Numbered from the stretch's first letter, positions 26,941 through 37,218 are shown. The stretch: DNA of 64,000 bases from Ruegeria marina (GCF_900101475.1 NZ_FMZV01000008.1:124001-188000), one strand, 5' to 3'. Numbers and translations: made by a program. The notes: generated from the letters alone by a model not told the origin.

Positions 26941-27305
26941 GAAGCCGTCACCTCGGTAACGATCAATGGTCGTTTCGACTCGATTCCGGAGATTATGGTT
27001 TCGATGTCGGCTTCGGTTACCTTGAACTGCACAAGAGCCTGCTTCAGAAGTTGCTCCATTTCGTCCATATCTTCATGGCAGATCCCGAGATGACTGTGCA
27101 CCTTCCGAAGGCGATCGTCGCTGAATGACGCCGGTCCTCCCATCACTGAAGCGATGAATTTCGTCTGATGATCAATTAGACGTGCCATATCCACATCTTC
27201 GAAATAGTCGCCGATCTGATCGCTATCCAGAGCCATGTCATAAAAGACCATGACTATCTTGCTTACGGTTTTGAAGCCGCCGTATCTGTCATAAAGTGAA
27301 CTCAT
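26937..27305 (-). CDS. Truncated haemoglobin (group I, TrHbN-like)
   Basis: 122 residues, 2/2 globin fold. Recognised by SLYDRYGGFKTVSKIVMVFYD, where Tyr22 is the B10 position, FIASVMGGPASF, and RKVHSHLGI, where His70 would be the proximal F8 haem ligand. The same residues are conserved in mycobacterial HbN, an NO dioxygenase. ATG at 27305 chosen because the family starts at LYDRYGG. It overlaps the cyclase gene and is upstream of it, so it could be the gas sensor for cAMP production or protect it from NO. Confidence 0.88.
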   Translation of the reverse strand: MSSLYDRYGGFKTVSKIVMVFYDMALDSDQIGDYFEDVDMARLIDHQTKFIASVMGGPASFSDDRLRKVHSHLGICHEDMDEMEQLLKQALVQFKVTEADIETIISGIESKRPLIVTEVTAS

Positions 27306-27555
27306 TGCGGCACCCAGTTGCACTGGAAATGCCCTAACGTTAACCAAACTCGACATACATATCAATCTAATCGCCGGCTTGACCGCTATGCAGCGCTCGG
27401 GGCGACACGCGCGCTGCGGCTCGTATCGAATGTCCGTAACGGGCTCCCTGCCGTCATCTGACGGCTTTGGTCGGATGAATGCTTAGCTCCAGGCCGCGGA
27501 CATCATTGGCTAATTCCATCGGCGCCGCCGCTGTGATTCATGAGAGACAGGCGAC

Positions 27556-27790
27556 TTGTCCAGGTCGCATCTGTTCTGGCTCGACCGCGAGCGTCCAAAC
27601 TGCATCGAGCATCTGTTTCCGAAACCTCGCGGCGTGCATGGTCCGAGGACCGCACAGTTCTTTTTGGCATCGTCCATGTCATTCGCAATGGCCTGCGATG
27701 GAGAAATGCACCAGCCGAGTATGGGCCGCACAAGACACTTCACAACTGGTTCGCCAGGGGCTCTCTTGCAAAAATTGGCTGAATGCCGAG
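27556..27790 (+). pseudogene. IS5-family transposase N-terminal remnant, frameshifted
   Basis: One frame reads HLFWLDRERPNCIEHLFPKP and the next frame continues FGIVHVIRNGLRWRNAPAEY and GPHKTLHNWFARG. These are the conserved first 80 residues of IS5-type transposases, with a frameshift near 27650 and loss of everything after GPHKTL. No terminal repeats were recognised. Confidence 0.85.
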
Positions 27791-27942
27791 GTTCCCCTTT
27801 GCCCGGACAGACTTATCCTGCGACCTCTGTGACAAGGATGCCGAGAGCGGTGTGGCCGTTCAGGACGGCGATGCGGACCTGAAGCGCGGCGCCTGTCGGT
27901 CGAAGTCGCGCGCCATGAGGCGCTGACCTGTGGCTCGATGAC

Positions 27943-28227
27943 TTGAAGAACGGGGAACTGATCATTGATACCGGGCTGGTTCAGGGCAAGTTGCGCCTGT
28001 CGGATATCGGCTTGTACGACCGAGTCTTCGACGTCGGCGAACTGGAGCGTCGCATTCGCGTTTTCCAACTGACCGAAACACTCGAACAGCATGAGATGCG
28101 GTGTACGACAACGGCTCCGGTCGCCTCGGACGGTCGGGATACGCCGATCTGGATCCGCACCACGACCGAGGACCGCCGCTGCATCTGGACCAGACCGGTC
28201 TACATCATTGCTGGTGCTGTCAAATGA
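27943..28227 (+). pseudogene. Orphan coding fragment of unknown function
   Basis: An open frame (open from 27919) reads LKNGELIIDTGLVQGKLRLS and ends IWIRTTTEDRRCIWTRPVYI. The periodic beta-strand pattern and the W..PVYI ending look like the C-terminal beta domain of a larger enzyme (possibly PHP/DUF3604-like), but I do not recognise it with confidence. There is no ribosome-binding site and transposon debris lies on both sides, so it is probably a stranded gene end. Confidence 0.35.
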
Positions 28228-28231
28228 ACGT

Positions 28232-28370
28232 GGCTTGAGACGGGCAGGGCGGTTTCGCAGCCTTTTGCCATCACTGAAAGATCCCCGTTTCCCTGTTTCA
28301 AGACCAGCCAGGAGATCATCCGCTGGCGGTAATGATGTATGGGCAGTTCCCGCTGTCGCTGCGGAACGTG
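28232..28370 (+). pseudogene. IS6-family left end and transposase N-terminal fragment
   Basis: The left-end motif GGCTTGAGACGGGCAGGGCGGT is followed by codons reading FKTSQEIIRWR and, after a frameshift, MMYGQFPLSLRNV (28332-28370). This matches the N terminus of IS6-type transposases (consensus MYxxYPLSLRNVEDLL). The rest of the transposase is absent. Nothing else is recognised up to 28555. Confidence 0.82.
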
Positions 28371-28555
28371 GGCGATCGCCATACGGCACGCGCCGATTGC
28401 AGTTGGTCGGCCAAGGGCACTCCAGAGACATTGGTTTTATCTCAGGCGACCGGTCAGTCGAACTGAGCTGCTGTTCTGGCCGATCGACAAGTGCATTTTA
28501 GAACCAGTCGGTCCCAGCAAGTTGGTTTTGACTCGAGGAACGGAAAGTCGTTTGC

Positions 28556-31384
28556 TTGGAAGAGATCGAAGCCTGGCGTCGTTTCATGAAGGACAGGGAC
28601 ACGATAGTTACGGACGCGCTCGACATCATTGATGTCGGTCTCGGAGTTTTTGACCGTGAAAATTGTCTGATCTATTCGAATGCGGCCTTTCGTGACTTGC
28701 GTGGCTACCCACAAGACATTTGCCACAAAGGTGCGCCGTTGGCAGAACTCCTGACTTACAGTGCCCTTCGCGGTGACTTCGGGCCAGGAGTGCCCGAAAA
28801 GCTCGTGAAAAAGCGGCTCGACGAGATCGCGGCGGTCAAGGATCGACGCGTGGAGCATGTGCGACCCGATGGGCAGGTGCTACAGATAAGATACCAGCGC
28901 AAGAAGGATGGCGGGCTGGTTATCACCTACCGTGACACAACCGCGGAGCATCGGGCGGAAGCGGCCCTCAGGCGCAGCGAGGAACGGTACGCGCTGGTGT
29001 CCGAAGCTGCCGACGAGGCAATATACGACTGGGATATCGGCGCGGGCCGTTTCTTTGCGACACCAAGGCTGGACGACCTTCTGGACCATTCAATCTCCGG
29101 CCTGGCAAAACCAATGGAGGCGTGGCGGGACCTCGTGCATGCCGATGATCTGGAGGGATATGTCGCCGCCGTAAGGGCGCATTTCAGAGGCGAAACCGAA
29201 CAGCTGGAACAGGAGTACAGAATCCGGGTCCGCGGCGGCGGTTATCGCTGGGTCCACGACAGGGGTGTTGCCGTCCGCGATGCAACAGGACGGGTCGCAA
29301 GACTGGTGGGTGCGGTGCGCGACGTGACCGAAACGCGGACCGCCGAAGAGCAGCTGGCCGCCACTCAGGCGCGCTTGGTGTCTTCGCTGTCAAGCCTCTC
29401 TGACGGGATCCTGATGGTGGATGCCGAGCGGCGCGTGGAACTATTCAACCAGCGTTATGTCGATATATTCAGCTCGGCCGCCGGAACGGATGCCACGCCA
29501 ATCATCCGGATCGGGCGCAAGTTCTTCGACATGATCCGCGACGGCTACGACATGGGCATGTTCAAACCGCATCCCGACGGCGCCGATGCCTGGGTCGAGA
29601 ACCGTCTGAAGGCTTGGGACAGCCCCGTGTCGCAATGGGAACTGGAATTGGCCAACGGGAGCTGGATCCTGTTGAACGAACGCGAGATGCCTGATGGAGG
29701 TCGTATCTCGATCTACACCGACATCACGGAGATCAAGCGCCGCGAGGCCGAGGCCGAAGCCGCGCGTCAGCGGTTCGAGGAGGCCATCGAGGCCATCGGT
29801 TCGGGCTTTGCGCTCTGGGATTCAGAGGATCGGCTGGTGATTTCGAACAGCCGCTACCGGGCTTTCTTCGAAGGGTTGGCCGACATGGTGGTGCCGGGCA
29901 AAGCGTTCAACGACATCATCGCGGCGGGCATCCAGCGCGACATGTTTCCGCTGGCGCGAGGCGATGTCGCGGGTTACCTCGCCCGGATCGCCGAACGCCG
30001 GCTTGTCGCCGACGGTTCTGTGCGAGAGCAGTTCATCAATAGGCATTGGCTGCAAATCACCGATCACCGAACCCAAGACGGTGGAATCGTTTCCATCTAT
30101 ACCGACATCACAGAGCGCAAACTTGCAGAAGACCGGCTGAGAGCGGCCCTGTCCGAGTTCAACGCGGTATCGGAACATATCGATTATGGCATTCTCTTTA
30201 CCGGGCCCGATTTACGCGCGCGCATCGTCAACCGGGCTTTCCGCGAGCTATGGGAGATGGATCAGGAATTCATAGACACATGCCCCCACATGCAGGAGCT
30301 GATAGAATACAACCGGAAAACCGGTCTGTATTCGGTTTCAGAGGAGGAATGGGACGAATGGCTGGCTGAACGTATCTCGTCCATCAAGGCCGGAAATGTG
30401 CCGCCACGAGAGTTCGAGCGCGGCGACGGCAAGTTCCTCCGTTATCAGGTCGTCAATCTACCGGATGGTGGACGGATGCTGACCTATTTCGACATCACCG
30501 AACTGAAGGCCCGCGAGAACGAAGCGTCGCGGGCGCGCGACAAGGCGGAAACGGCCCTGGCCGATCTCAAGAAGGCTCAGGAACGCCTTGTCCAGTCCGA
30601 GAAAATGGCTTCGTTGGGCCAGCTCACTGCCGGTATCGCTCATGAAATCAAGAACCCGCTGAATTTTGTCAATAATTTCTCCAAGCTGTCGGCAGAGATG
30701 CTGGAGGAATTGGAAGAAGTCCTCGAAGAGCCAGTAAAGGCATTGGCCGAGGATGATCGTGACGAGGCTGAGGATCTGCTGAAAACGGTAAGGGAAAACC
30801 TGCTCAAGATCGCCAGGCATGGCCAGCGTGCGGACGCCATCGTCAAAAACATGCTCCTGCATTCGCGAGACGGGCCAGGCGAACGACAGTCCGTCGGGCT
30901 TAATGCCATCGCCGAAGAAGCCATGAACCTCGCGTATCACGCGGCGCGGGCCGAGGATAAGAGCTTCAACATCGAAATGGTGAAGCAACTTGATGCCGAT
31001 CTTGGCGAAGTCGTGTGCTATCCGCAGGATTTGATGCGCGTGTTTCTCAATCTGGTAACGAATGGAATGTACGCGGCCGTCAAGCATCGCGAGACAGCTG
31101 CCTCGGGGTTTGAACCCCGTATCACGCTGACGACGAAGGTCAGGGGCGATATGGCCGAAGTTCAGGTGTGTGACAACGGGGCAGGCATCCCCGAGGACGT
31201 GCGCGAAAAGATTTTTCTTCCGTTCTTTACCACCAAACCCGCAGGTGAAGGCACCGGACTGGGCCTTTCGTTGAGTTATGATATCGTGGTGAAGCAGCAC
31301 GGTGGCGCGTTGACCGTGGACAGCGCCCCAAGGAAATATACCCGTTTCACGGTTTCAATTCCGATGTCGGGCGCGACGGGGTGA
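28556..31384 (+). CDS. Soluble multi-PAS sensor histidine kinase
   Basis: 942 residues with no transmembrane helix, hence cytosolic. Roughly five PAS domains in a row (ends marked by [44 protein letters not shown]), a coiled coil, then the kinase core with phospho-accepting His696 in [14 protein letters not shown] and an ATPase domain ([20 protein letters not shown] and [13 protein letters not shown]). The start is uncertain: TTG at 28556 or ATG at 28586. It heads an operon with two receiver proteins, the second fused to a cyclase. Confidence 0.88.
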   Translation: MEEIEAWRRFMKDRDTIVTDALDIIDVGLGVFDRENCLIYSNAAFRDLRGYPQDICHKGAPLAELLTYSALRGDFGPGVPEKLVKKRLDEIAAVKDRRVEHVRPDGQVLQIRYQRKKDGGLVITYRDTTAEHRAEAALRRSEERYALVSEAADEAIYDWDIGAGRFFATPRLDDLLDHSISGLAKPMEAWRDLVHADDLEGYVAAVRAHFRGETEQLEQEYRIRVRGGGYRWVHDRGVAVRDATGRVARLVGAVRDVTETRTAEEQLAATQARLVSSLSSLSDGILMVDAERRVELFNQRYVDIFSSAAGTDATPIIRIGRKFFDMIRDGYDMGMFKPHPDGADAWVENRLKAWDSPVSQWELELANGSWILLNEREMPDGGRISIYTDITEIKRREAEAEAARQRFEEAIEAIGSGFALWDSEDRLVISNSRYRAFFEGLADMVVPGKAFNDIIAAGIQRDMFPLARGDVAGYLARIAERRLVADGSVREQFINRHWLQITDHRTQDGGIVSIYTDITERKLAEDRLRAALSEFNAVSEHIDYGILFTGPDLRARIVNRAFRELWEMDQEFIDTCPHMQELIEYNRKTGLYSVSEEEWDEWLAERISSIKAGNVPPREFERGDGKFLRYQVVNLPDGGRMLTYFDITELKARENEASRARDKAETALADLKKAQERLVQSEKMASLGQLTAGIAHEIKNPLNFVNNFSKLSAEMLEELEEVLEEPVKALAEDDRDEAEDLLKTVRENLLKIARHGQRADAIVKNMLLHSRDGPGERQSVGLNAIAEEAMNLAYHAARAEDKSFNIEMVKQLDADLGEVVCYPQDLMRVFLNLVTNGMYAAVKHRETAASGFEPRITLTTKVRGDMAEVQVCDNGAGIPEDVREKIFLPFFTTKPAGEGTGLGLSLSYDIVVKQHGGALTVDSAPRKYTRFTVSIPMSGATG

Positions 31385-31394
31385 GGGCTGAGAC

Positions 31395-31775
31395 GTGACC
31401 ACGCATATCCTCATGGTGGACGACGAACCAGATGCGCAGGACCTGTTCCGCCAGAACTTCAGGCGTGAAATCCGCAAGGGGGTCTACAGCTTCGAATTCG
31501 CGCAGTCTGGGCGTGAAGCACTGGAAGTGATCAAGACCAAGTCGCCGGTGCTGGTTTTGTCGGACATCAATATGCCGGGCATGTCCGGGATCGAGTTGCT
31601 GTCGGAACTGCACTCGCTTTGGCCCGAACTGCCGGTCTTGATGATCTCGGCCTACGGGGATGCGGGCACCGAGGCCAGGGTGCGCGCACTTGGAGCGGAA
31701 CGGCTTGTGGCGAAACCGGTCGATTTTGCCGGGTTGAAAGACGTGCTTGAAAAGATCGCCGGAGACGCCCCATGA
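31395..31775 (+). CDS. Single-domain response regulator
   Basis: 126-residue receiver domain with no output domain. Acidic pocket DDEPD, phospho-acceptor Asp57 in LVLSDINMPGMSG and the conserved lysine in LVAKPVDF. GTG start 10 bases after the kinase stop. Its stop overlaps the next gene by 4 bases. It may relay or compete for phosphate between the kinase and the receiver-cyclase. Confidence 0.9.
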   Translation: MTTHILMVDDEPDAQDLFRQNFRREIRKGVYSFEFAQSGREALEVIKTKSPVLVLSDINMPGMSGIELLSELHSLWPELPVLMISAYGDAGTEARVRALGAERLVAKPVDFAGLKDVLEKIAGDAP

Positions 31776-33016
31776 AAGTCCCGCGCATCCTGGTGGTAGA
31801 TGATGAACCGGATGTCGAGGCGCTGATCTCTCAACGGTTCCGGCGCAAGGTGCGCAAAGGCGAGTTGGAACTGGTGTTCGCTCACGATGGCCAGCATGCG
31901 CTTGAGGTTCTGAACGAAAACCCTGACGTGGACATCGTTTTGTCGGACATCAACATGCCGCGGATGGATGGTTTGACTTTGCTGGAGCGTCTCGGCGAAC
32001 TGGAATCCGATCTGCAGACGGTCATGGTCTCGGCCTACGGAGACATGCGGAACATTCGCTCCGCCATGAACCGTGGAGCTTTCGACTTCGTAACTAAGCC
32101 CATCGAGTTCGACGATCTGGAAGCCACGATCGAGAAGACGCTGGAACACCTGCGAATGCTGCGTGATCTGCAGGCTGCCAAGGCAAATGCCGAACACGCG
32201 CATCTGATGCTGTCACGCTATTTCTCCCCGAGTGTGGCCGAGGCCCTTTCGCAGAACCCGGAGGCCATGCTTTCGGGCGAGCGTCGGGAGGCGACCTTTC
32301 TTTTCACTGACCTGGAGAATTTCACCCCACTTGTGGAAGCGACCTCCGCCGAAACGGTGGTAGGCATACTAAACGAGTATCTCGATGGGATCACCGAAAC
32401 GATCTTCAATCACGGTGGGACGGTGATGAAAATCATCGGCGATGCTGTTCAAGCCATCTTTGGTGCGCCCGTGGCCCGCGAGGATCACGCGGGCGCTGCC
32501 GTGCAATGTGCTCTGGCGCTGGATGAATTCGCCACCGGTTTTAAGGACCGGATGAACACCGCCGGTATCGCCTTGGGCAAAACCCGGATCGGTGTGAATT
32601 CGGGCTCCGCGATCATCGGCAATTTCGGAGGCCAGCGCTTCTTCGATTACACCGCTTACGGAGACGCGGTGAACATCGCGGCCCGGCTCGAACAGGCAAA
32701 CAAGATTTTCGGTACCCGCATCTGCATCAGCGAGAGTGTCGTCGACCAGATTCCGGATTTCCAGGGCAGACCGGTTGGAACCCTGCGCCTCAAGGGAAAG
32801 GAAGAAAGTATCCGGACGTTTGAACCACTGCCGGCAGAAAAGGTCGGTAGCGAGGCGATGCAGGCCTATCGCGACGCTTTCGCGCTCCTGGAAGCGCAGG
32901 ATCCCAAAGCGAGGCAGGCCTTTGCCGCCCTGGTCGGCGCCTTTGATGAAGACCCGCTGACGATGTTCCACCTCGGGCGATTACTGCGCGGCGAAGCGGG
33001 GGCCGAGATCTCTTGA
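31772..33016 (+). CDS. Response regulator-adenylate cyclase fusion
   Basis: 414 residues. Receiver at 1-130 (Asp59 in IVLSDINMPRMDG; KPIEFDD), a short helical linker, then a class III cyclase (about 165-345): TFLFTDLENFTPLVE and MKIIGDAVQAIFGAPV carry the metal aspartates, and YTAYGDAVNIAARLEQ has threonine where class IIIa enzymes have aspartate. That makes it class IIIb, the CyaC/soluble-AC type often stimulated by bicarbonate. ATGA overlap with the preceding receiver. Phosphorylation by the upstream kinase probably sets cAMP output. Confidence 0.9.
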   Translation: MKVPRILVVDDEPDVEALISQRFRRKVRKGELELVFAHDGQHALEVLNENPDVDIVLSDINMPRMDGLTLLERLGELESDLQTVMVSAYGDMRNIRSAMNRGAFDFVTKPIEFDDLEATIEKTLEHLRMLRDLQAAKANAEHAHLMLSRYFSPSVAEALSQNPEAMLSGERREATFLFTDLENFTPLVEATSAETVVGILNEYLDGITETIFNHGGTVMKIIGDAVQAIFGAPVAREDHAGAAVQCALALDEFATGFKDRMNTAGIALGKTRIGVNSGSAIIGNFGGQRFFDYTAYGDAVNIAARLEQANKIFGTRICISESVVDQIPDFQGRPVGTLRLKGKEESIRTFEPLPAEKVGSEAMQAYRDAFALLEAQDPKARQAFAALVGAFDEDPLTMFHLGRLLRGEAGAEIS

Positions 33017-33040
33017 GATGGTGCTGTCAGGGCAAACCGG

Positions 33041-33213
33041 TTTGAGACGGGCAGGTCGGTCAATTAGCCTTCTGGGATGACCCGTCCGAGATGGTTTTCG
33101 CCGTTCACTCGTCCGTCTCGAACCATTTTAACCAGGAGCGCCACCTCTACAGCCCCTCGACCAGCGCGCGCCAGAAGCCGATCCCATTACTCCGAAACCG
33201 CTGGCGACGCTGA
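33041..33213 (+). pseudogene. Internally deleted IS6-family remnant (left end + transposase C terminus)
   Basis: Left-end motif TTGAGACGGGCAGGTCGGT at 33048 is followed within 45 bases by a frame (33091-33213) reading FAVHSSVSNHFNQERHL, the C-terminal signature of IS6-type transposases, then a stop. The catalytic centre has been lost. It lies upstream of the nap operon in the same orientation as the remnant at 40597. Confidence 0.82.
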
Positions 33214-33488
33214 AGGGGGGCCCGGACCGCATCCGGTCGGTCATCATCAAACTGGAAAAATGCGGCAGCGGCGCCGAGACGGTCCTCAGCCTCGAGGTTT
33301 CGGTCCGTGACGTCGGCGCGCTGTCGGAGAAACTTGCCGCCATCATCACGCAGAGGATGGAGCTGGCCGGGACGCTTGGCAGCCGGGCTCAGAGCCTCGC
33401 CCGAACCCACGCAGCGTTCAACCGCTCCAAAGAACCCCTGATCACCGAGAAAAGCATTCGGGTCAGACTGATCGAACGACCGTCTTGA
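33192..33488 (+). pseudogene. Coding-like stretch without start codon
   Basis: An open frame (open from about 33124) reads RIRSVIIKLEKCGSGAETVL and goes on through an amphipathic helix to a stop at 33486. Amino-acid composition looks protein-like but no ATG or GTG with a ribosome site exists before 33357, and the other strand is also open. I do not recognise the family. Between 33489 and 33730 nothing else is seen. Confidence 0.3.
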
Positions 33489-33741
33489 AGACAGGGCAAT
33501 TCGAATATTGGTTGGTTGCAGTTGCCTGCTGCACTCCAGCAGCGTGGTCTTCCCCAGATCGGAAACGACGTGTCGAGGGGATGAATTCGAGTCACTGGCG
33601 CCGGCCCTTGGCCGGGAACCGCACCGCCGTTCTCGCGGAGTAGCGCCAAATTTGCCTGGCATAATGGGCAGCGACACTGTCCTTGGCGAGACTGTTTGGA
33701 ATCTGTCCGACACCACCCGGCATTGCCTCATAAATCAAAAA

Positions 33742-33790
33742 AATCAAATTATTGAATTTACTTAAAAAATGACTCAGATCAAATCTGATC
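33742..33790. promoter_or_regulatory. AT-rich control region of the nap operon with IHF-like site
   Basis: An unusually A/T-rich segment (33730-33770) contains AATCAAATTATTG (33742-33754), a full match to the IHF consensus WATCAANNNNTTR. Directly after it lies an inverted repeat, CAGAT-CAA-ATCTG (33775-33787), overlapping GATCA-AATC-TGATC (33777-33790). They lie 133-181 bases before napF. No canonical FNR box (TTGAT-N4-ATCAA) was found. Confidence 0.5.
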
Positions 33791-33922
33791 CGCGCCAAGA
33801 TCGATAACGAGAGAAAATGGGCAACTCGAAAGGATTGACCTGAAATTTTGGCGGGCAGTGAATCAGGCTGGACAGCGGCTGCACTGCATTTGGGCAATTA
33901 CGCAGACGAAGTGGAATGAAGT

Positions 33923-34432
33923 TTGGCTTCCAGGCACAGCAGACGCGACATCCTACGCGGAGCGATCCGGCACGATCGGGCGCAGATCATGCGTCCGCCC
34001 GGCGCGCAGCCGGATTTCGACCGGCTATGCGACGACTGCGGGGCCTGCTCGCAGGCTTGCCCGCAGCGAATTGTCCGACGCTCAGAACATGGTGGGCCCG
34101 TGGTGGATTTCAGGCACGGGGCTTGCACTTTCTGCGGCGATTGCGCACGTGCCTGTCCCACCGGGGCACTGGTCGCCGAGGACATCGGCGTCTGGCCTTG
34201 GCGAGCATCCATCCTTTCGTCCTGCCTTTCTTACAACGGGGTGTCCTGCCGAAGCTGTGAGGATGCCTGCGAACCGCGCGCGATCCGCTTTCGCCTGCAA
34301 ACGGGGGGACGAGCTGTTCCTGTCCTGGATCAGCAGGCCTGTACGGGATGCGGCGAGTGCGCCTTTACCTGCCCCGCGCAGTCGGTCGCCTTTGAGTGCC
34401 CCATGCCTATCAAGATGGAGATCACAGCATGA
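33923..34432 (+). CDS. napF: Ferredoxin-type protein NapF
   Basis: 169-residue cytosolic iron-sulfur protein. Three cysteine clusters are visible: CDDCGACSQACP and CTFCGDCARACP with CRSCEDACEP, then CTGCGECAFTCP. The N terminus SRHSRRDILRGA is typical of NapF, which matures or interacts with NapA before export. A TTG start is used; no ATG lies in frame nearby. It overlaps napD by 4 bases. Confidence 0.88.
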   Translation: MASRHSRRDILRGAIRHDRAQIMRPPGAQPDFDRLCDDCGACSQACPQRIVRRSEHGGPVVDFRHGACTFCGDCARACPTGALVAEDIGVWPWRASILSSCLSYNGVSCRSCEDACEPRAIRFRLQTGGRAVPVLDQQACTGCGECAFTCPAQSVAFECPMPIKMEITA

Positions 34433-34701
34433 ACATCTGTGGATGCCTCATCCATGTCGCGCCAGCGGCACTGAGCGAGGCCCGCCCCCGGATCGAAGGG
34501 ATGAACGGGGTGGAAATTCATGCGGGAACCAAGGATGGCCGCCTGGTCGTGGTCGTCGAGGATACCGACGATGCCTATGCCTCGGACACCATCATGGCGC
34601 TGCACCAAATTCCGGGCGTCATCTCGTTGACGCTCAACTATCACCATTTCGAAGACCTGTCGCCGCGGGCCACGCTCGCCGCCACTCAGCCGGAGAACTG
34701 A
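34429..34701 (+). CDS. napD: NapA signal-peptide chaperone NapD
   Basis: 90 residues, the usual NapD size, starting [12 protein letters not shown] and containing the [19 protein letters not shown] ferredoxin-like strands. NapD binds the Tat signal of NapA until cofactor insertion is complete. ATGA overlap with napF and 1 base before napA. Confidence 0.92.
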   Translation: MNICGCLIHVAPAALSEARPRIEGMNGVEIHAGTKDGRLVVVVEDTDDAYASDTIMALHQIPGVISLTLNYHHFEDLSPRATLAATQPEN

Positions 34702-34702
34702 C

Positions 34703-37198
34703 ATGACCATCTCGGACTCACGCCGGACCTTCCTCAAGGCCACTGCCGCGGCCAGCACCGCCGCCGCGGTCGGTATTCCGTTGGCAACGGCTCCTGCCGT
34801 TGCGCAAACCGCCGGAGGCGGCGGTATTCGCTGGGACAAGGCGCCCTGTCGTTTCTGTGGCACCGGCTGCTCGGTGCTGGTGGGCGTCAAGGACGGGCGC
34901 GTCGTTGCGACCCAAGGTGACCCCGACGCGCCAGTGAACCGCGGTCTCAACTGCATCAAGGGCTATTTCCTGTCCAAGATCATGTATGGCGCGGACCGCC
35001 TGACCATGCCGTTGTTGCGCAAGACGAATGGTGTCTACGACAAGAACGGCGAGTTCGAACCGGTCAGTTGGGATGAAGCCTTCGACATCATGGCGCAGAA
35101 GTGGAAAGAGGCCCTGTCCAAGAAGGGCCCGACCGCGGTCGGCATGTTCGGATCGGGTCAGTGGACCGTCTGGGAAGGTTACGCCGCGGCCAAGTTCATG
35201 AAGGCGGGCCTGCGGTCGAACAACATCGACCCGAATGCGCGGCATTGCATGGCCTCGGCCGTGGTGGGCTTCATGCGCGCCTTCGGCATCGACGAACCGA
35301 TGGGCTGCTATGACGACCTGGAGCATGCGGACACCTTCGTGCTGTGGGGATCGAACATGGCCGAGATGCACCCGATCCTGTGGTCGCGCCTGACCGACAC
35401 CCGCCTGACCAAGCCTGGCGCCGAGGTGCATGTCCTGTCGACCTTCGAACACCGGTCGTTCGAGCTGGCTGACAACGGTATCGTGTTCAACCCGCAGTCC
35501 GACCTCGCGATCCTGAACTATATCGCGAATTACATCATCCAGAATGACGCGGTGAACTGGGACTTCGTCAACAAGCATGTCGTATTCAAGAAGACCGAAA
35601 CCGACATCGGCTACGGGCTGCGCCCGGAGCATGAATTGCAGCAGGCCGCCGCAAACCCGGATTCAGGCAAGCTGTCCGACCTGACCTTCGAGGAATACGC
35701 TGCCTCGGTCGCCGAATACACGGTCGAGAAGGCCTCGGAGATCTCAGGCGTGCCCGTGCACCAGCTGGAACGCCTGGCGCAGCAATATGCAGACCCGAAC
35801 CGCAAGGTTATGTCGTTGTGGACCATGGGTTTCAACCAGCACACGCGCGGATCCTGGGTGAACGGGCTGATGTACAACGTGCATCTGCTGACCGGCAAGA
35901 TTTCCGAGCCCGGCAACTCGCCCTTCTCGTTGACCGGTCAGCCCTCTGCCTGCGGTACGGCGCGCGAGGTTGGTACCTTTGCCCACCGTCTGCCCGCCGA
36001 CATGGTGGTGATGAACGAAAAGCACCGCGAGATCTGCGAAACCGCCTGGGGCATCCCGGCCGGGACCATTCCCGAAAAACCCGGCTTCCACGCCGTGTTG
36101 CAGAACCGGATGCTGAAGGACGGTGTACTGAACGCCTATTGGGTGCAGTGCAACAACAACATGCAGGCCGCGCCCAACATCAACGAGGAAGGCTTCCCGG
36201 GCTATCGCAACCCGGAAAACTTCATTACCGTGTCCGATCCTTACCCGACCGTGACCGCTATGGCCGCCGACCTCATCCTGCCCACCGCAATGTGGGTGGA
36301 AAAGGAAGGCGCCTATGGCAATGCCGAGCGCCGTACCCAGTTCTGGCGCCAGCAGGTCGATGCGCCGGGCGAGGCGCGCTCGGACATGTGGCAGGTCATG
36401 GAATTCGCCAAGCGGTTCACCGTCGAGGAAGCCTGGGGCGCGGAACTGGTGGCGCAAAAACCTGAACTGGCCGGCAAGACGCTGTTCCAGGTGCTGTTCG
36501 AGAACGGCAAGGTCAACGCCTACCCGCTCAGCGAAACCGCCGACGGTTTCGAGAACCAGGAAAGCAAGCATTTCGGGTTCTACGTCCAGAAAGGGCTATT
36601 CGAGGAATACGCCGAGTTCGGTCGTCATCATGGTCACGACCTGGCAGATTTCGATGTCTATCACCAGGCCCGTGGCCTGCGCTGGCCAGTCGTCGACGGC
36701 AAGGAGACCTTGTACCGGTTCCGCGAAGGCTATGACCCCTATGTGCCGGTCGGCGAAGGGGTGCGTTTTTACGGCAATGCGGACGGAAAGGCGAAGATCA
36801 TCTTCGCGCCTTTCGAAGCGGCCGCGGAGGCGCCGGACGAGGAATACGACCTGTGGCTGTGTACGGGCCGGGTGCTGGAACACTGGCATTCCGGGTCGAT
36901 GACGCGGCGCGTGCCGGAACTTCATCGGGCCTTCCCGAACGCGCTGGTGTTCATGCATCCCGAAGATGCGAAGGCGCGCGATTTGCGGCGCGGGCAGGAG
37001 ATAATGATCTCGACCCGCCGGGGGCAAATGTTGAGCCGGGTAGAAACCCGCGGCCGCAACAAGCCGCCGAGGGGCCTGGTTTTCGTGCCGTGGTTCGACG
37101 AGGGCCAATTGATCAACAAGCTGACGCTGGATGCGACCTGCCCGCTATCGAAGGAAACCGATTTCAAGAAATGCGCCTGCAAGGTCGAGCGCGCCTGA
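34703..37198 (+). CDS. napA: Periplasmic nitrate reductase catalytic subunit NapA
   Basis: 831-residue molybdopterin enzyme reducing nitrate to nitrite in the periplasm. Tat signal [20 protein letters not shown]; [4Fe-4S] motif CRFCGTGC with the fourth cysteine in GLNCIKGYF; Mo-ligating cysteine in [10 protein letters not shown]. Length agrees with NapA of proteobacteria. It lies between napD and napG, the arrangement of enterobacterial nap. Electrons reach it through NapB. Confidence 0.96.
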   Translation: MTISDSRRTFLKATAAASTAAAVGIPLATAPAVAQTAGGGGIRWDKAPCRFCGTGCSVLVGVKDGRVVATQGDPDAPVNRGLNCIKGYFLSKIMYGADRLTMPLLRKTNGVYDKNGEFEPVSWDEAFDIMAQKWKEALSKKGPTAVGMFGSGQWTVWEGYAAAKFMKAGLRSNNIDPNARHCMASAVVGFMRAFGIDEPMGCYDDLEHADTFVLWGSNMAEMHPILWSRLTDTRLTKPGAEVHVLSTFEHRSFELADNGIVFNPQSDLAILNYIANYIIQNDAVNWDFVNKHVVFKKTETDIGYGLRPEHELQQAAANPDSGKLSDLTFEEYAASVAEYTVEKASEISGVPVHQLERLAQQYADPNRKVMSLWTMGFNQHTRGSWVNGLMYNVHLLTGKISEPGNSPFSLTGQPSACGTAREVGTFAHRLPADMVVMNEKHREICETAWGIPAGTIPEKPGFHAVLQNRMLKDGVLNAYWVQCNNNMQAAPNINEEGFPGYRNPENFITVSDPYPTVTAMAADLILPTAMWVEKEGAYGNAERRTQFWRQQVDAPGEARSDMWQVMEFAKRFTVEEAWGAELVAQKPELAGKTLFQVLFENGKVNAYPLSETADGFENQESKHFGFYVQKGLFEEYAEFGRHHGHDLADFDVYHQARGLRWPVVDGKETLYRFREGYDPYVPVGEGVRFYGNADGKAKIIFAPFEAAAEAPDEEYDLWLCTGRVLEHWHSGSMTRRVPELHRAFPNALVFMHPEDAKARDLRRGQEIMISTRRGQMLSRVETRGRNKPPRGLVFVPWFDEGQLINKLTLDATCPLSKETDFKKCACKVERA

Positions 37199-37218
37199 TC
37201 TGAAACCGCAGGAAGAAG

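Noticed and set aside
27306-28555. An intact insertion sequence between globin and kinase genes
   Set aside because: Only partial, frameshifted IS5 and IS6 fragments are present, without matching terminal repeats.
33730-33790. FNR/Dnr box before napF
   Set aside because: The palindrome GATCA-N4-TGATC is the reverse arrangement of TTGAT-N4-ATCAA, so it does not match an FNR site.
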